Source: JAPHTQ01 sp046484535 (lineage in GTDB: Bacteria > Pseudomonadota > Gammaproteobacteria > Thiohalomonadales > Thiohalomonadaceae). Taken from it: DNA of 5,585 bases. The translations under genes and the position numbers were made by a program. Each line of letters starts with the position of its first letter. Position 1 is the stretch's first letter. This document shows, in pieces, positions 5,104 through 5,585 of the stretch. Below the pieces are notes generated by a model that worked only from the letters and a program-made list of their open reading frames with translations, had not been told where the DNA came from and did no database searches. Location of the stretch: positions 1 through 5,585 of the forward strand of contig JAWOIT010000084.1 in assembly GCA_046484535.1 (NCBI GenBank). The letters are read 5' to 3'.

Positions 5104-5585
5104 ATGACTGAGACAAGTCCGATACAACTGCGTCCCCCACTACTGGAGGACGGCAAGGCGGTACACGAGCTGATCCAGCGCTGTCCGCCGCTGGATGTGA
5201 ACTCCAGCTACAACTACTTTCTGCTGTGCAGCCATTTCCGCGATACCTGCGTGGTGGCCGAAACCGATGGAGGTATTGTCGGTTTTCTCTCCGCCTACCT
5301 CATCCCATCCCGGCCCGACACCCTATTCGTCTGGCAGGTGGCCGTGGATGAGGCGGCCCGCGGCCATGGCCTGGCCGGGCGGATGGTTGAAGAGATTATC
5401 GCCCGCCCCGGGTGTGCTGACGTGCACACCATCGAAACAACGATTTCCCCCTCCAACAGCTCCTCACGGCGGGTCTTCGAACGCTTCGCCGCACAACGGC
5501 AGGCAAAGACCCGTGAAGAGACCTTTCTCGAGGCCGCCCATTTCGGCGCCGAGAACCATGAAGAGGAGCGCCTGATCCACATCGG
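5104..5585 (+). CDS. ectA: L-2,4-diaminobutyrate N-acetyltransferase EctA (3' end cut by window)
   Basis: This cytoplasmic GNAT-fold enzyme transfers acetyl from acetyl-CoA to the 4-amino group of L-2,4-diaminobutyrate, giving the substrate that EctC cyclises to ectoine. About 160 codons are visible with no stop before the edge. Signatures in order are the family motif LDVNSSYNYFLLCSHFRDTC (30-49), VAETDGGIVGFLSAY (51-65), the acetyl-CoA-binding motif A around VWQVAVDEAARGHGLAGRM (76-94) with Arg86-Gly87-His88-Gly89, then TTISPSNSSS (112-121), and the C-terminal FGAENHEEERLIHIG (147-161). The family is usually 160-200 residues, so only a few codons are probably missing. A start at 5101 is equally in frame. 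The gene is divergent from ectR and preceded by a good promoter and an inverted repeat, suggesting repression by EctR and osmotic induction. ectB and ectC are expected just past the edge but not seen. Confidence 0.95.
   Translation, partial: MTETSPIQLRPPLLEDGKAVHELIQRCPPLDVNSSYNYFLLCSHFRDTCVVAETDGGIVGFLSAYLIPSRPDTLFVWQVAVDEAARGHGLAGRMVEEIIARPGCADVHTIETTISPSNSSSRRVFERFAAQRQAKTREETFLEAAHFGAENHEEERLIHI

Overview
The window looks like chromosomal DNA from a halophilic or halotolerant, autotrophic gammaproteobacterium, for example a sulfur oxidizer of the Ectothiorhodospiraceae/Chromatiales type. This is inferred from gene content: a complete Calvin-cycle phosphoribulokinase, a divergent ectR-ectA pair for ectoine synthesis, a large exported protein with a GlyGly-CTERM-type tail, and a REP-like hairpin of the GTAGGAGCGGC family. 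The genus cannot be fixed from the sequence alone.

Layout. Positions 1-227 are a non-coding leader with a short dispersed repeat, a possible promoter and a strong ribosome binding site for phosphoribulokinase (228-1124, + strand), a single-gene unit closed by a perfect 12-bp hairpin terminator (1144-1172). The gap 1125-1383 has no gene but holds the terminator, a REP-like hairpin and a second copy of the dispersed repeat. Converging on it from the right is a 923-residue secreted protein (1384-4155, - strand): signal peptide, 14 Asp-box/BNR-like beta-propeller repeats, three Ig-like DUF5011-type modules, and a Gly-rich/transmembrane/Arg-rich C-terminal sorting tail. Upstream of it (4156-4372) is a 217-bp gap with two hairpins just past the end of a MarR-family regulator gene (4373-4888, - strand), called here as ectR. 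The 212-215 bp region between ectR and the divergent ectA carries a good sigma70-type promoter and a 27-bp near-perfect inverted repeat. ectA (from 5104, + strand) runs off the right edge, probably only a few codons short of its stop.

How the genes fit together. Phosphoribulokinase makes ribulose-1,5-bisphosphate for CO2 fixation. EctA makes the acetylated intermediate of ectoine, an osmoprotectant, and EctR probably represses the ect operon from the shared intergenic region; ectB and ectC would be expected beyond the right edge. The propeller protein has no obvious metabolic link to either neighbour and is probably an envelope or extracellular protein. The most interesting items are the architecture of that protein (14 repeats compatible with two seven-bladed propellers, with the missing last Asp-box strand apparently supplied by the mature N-terminus) and the candidate operator in front of ectA. 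I see no CRISPR array, transposase, RNA gene or phage gene.
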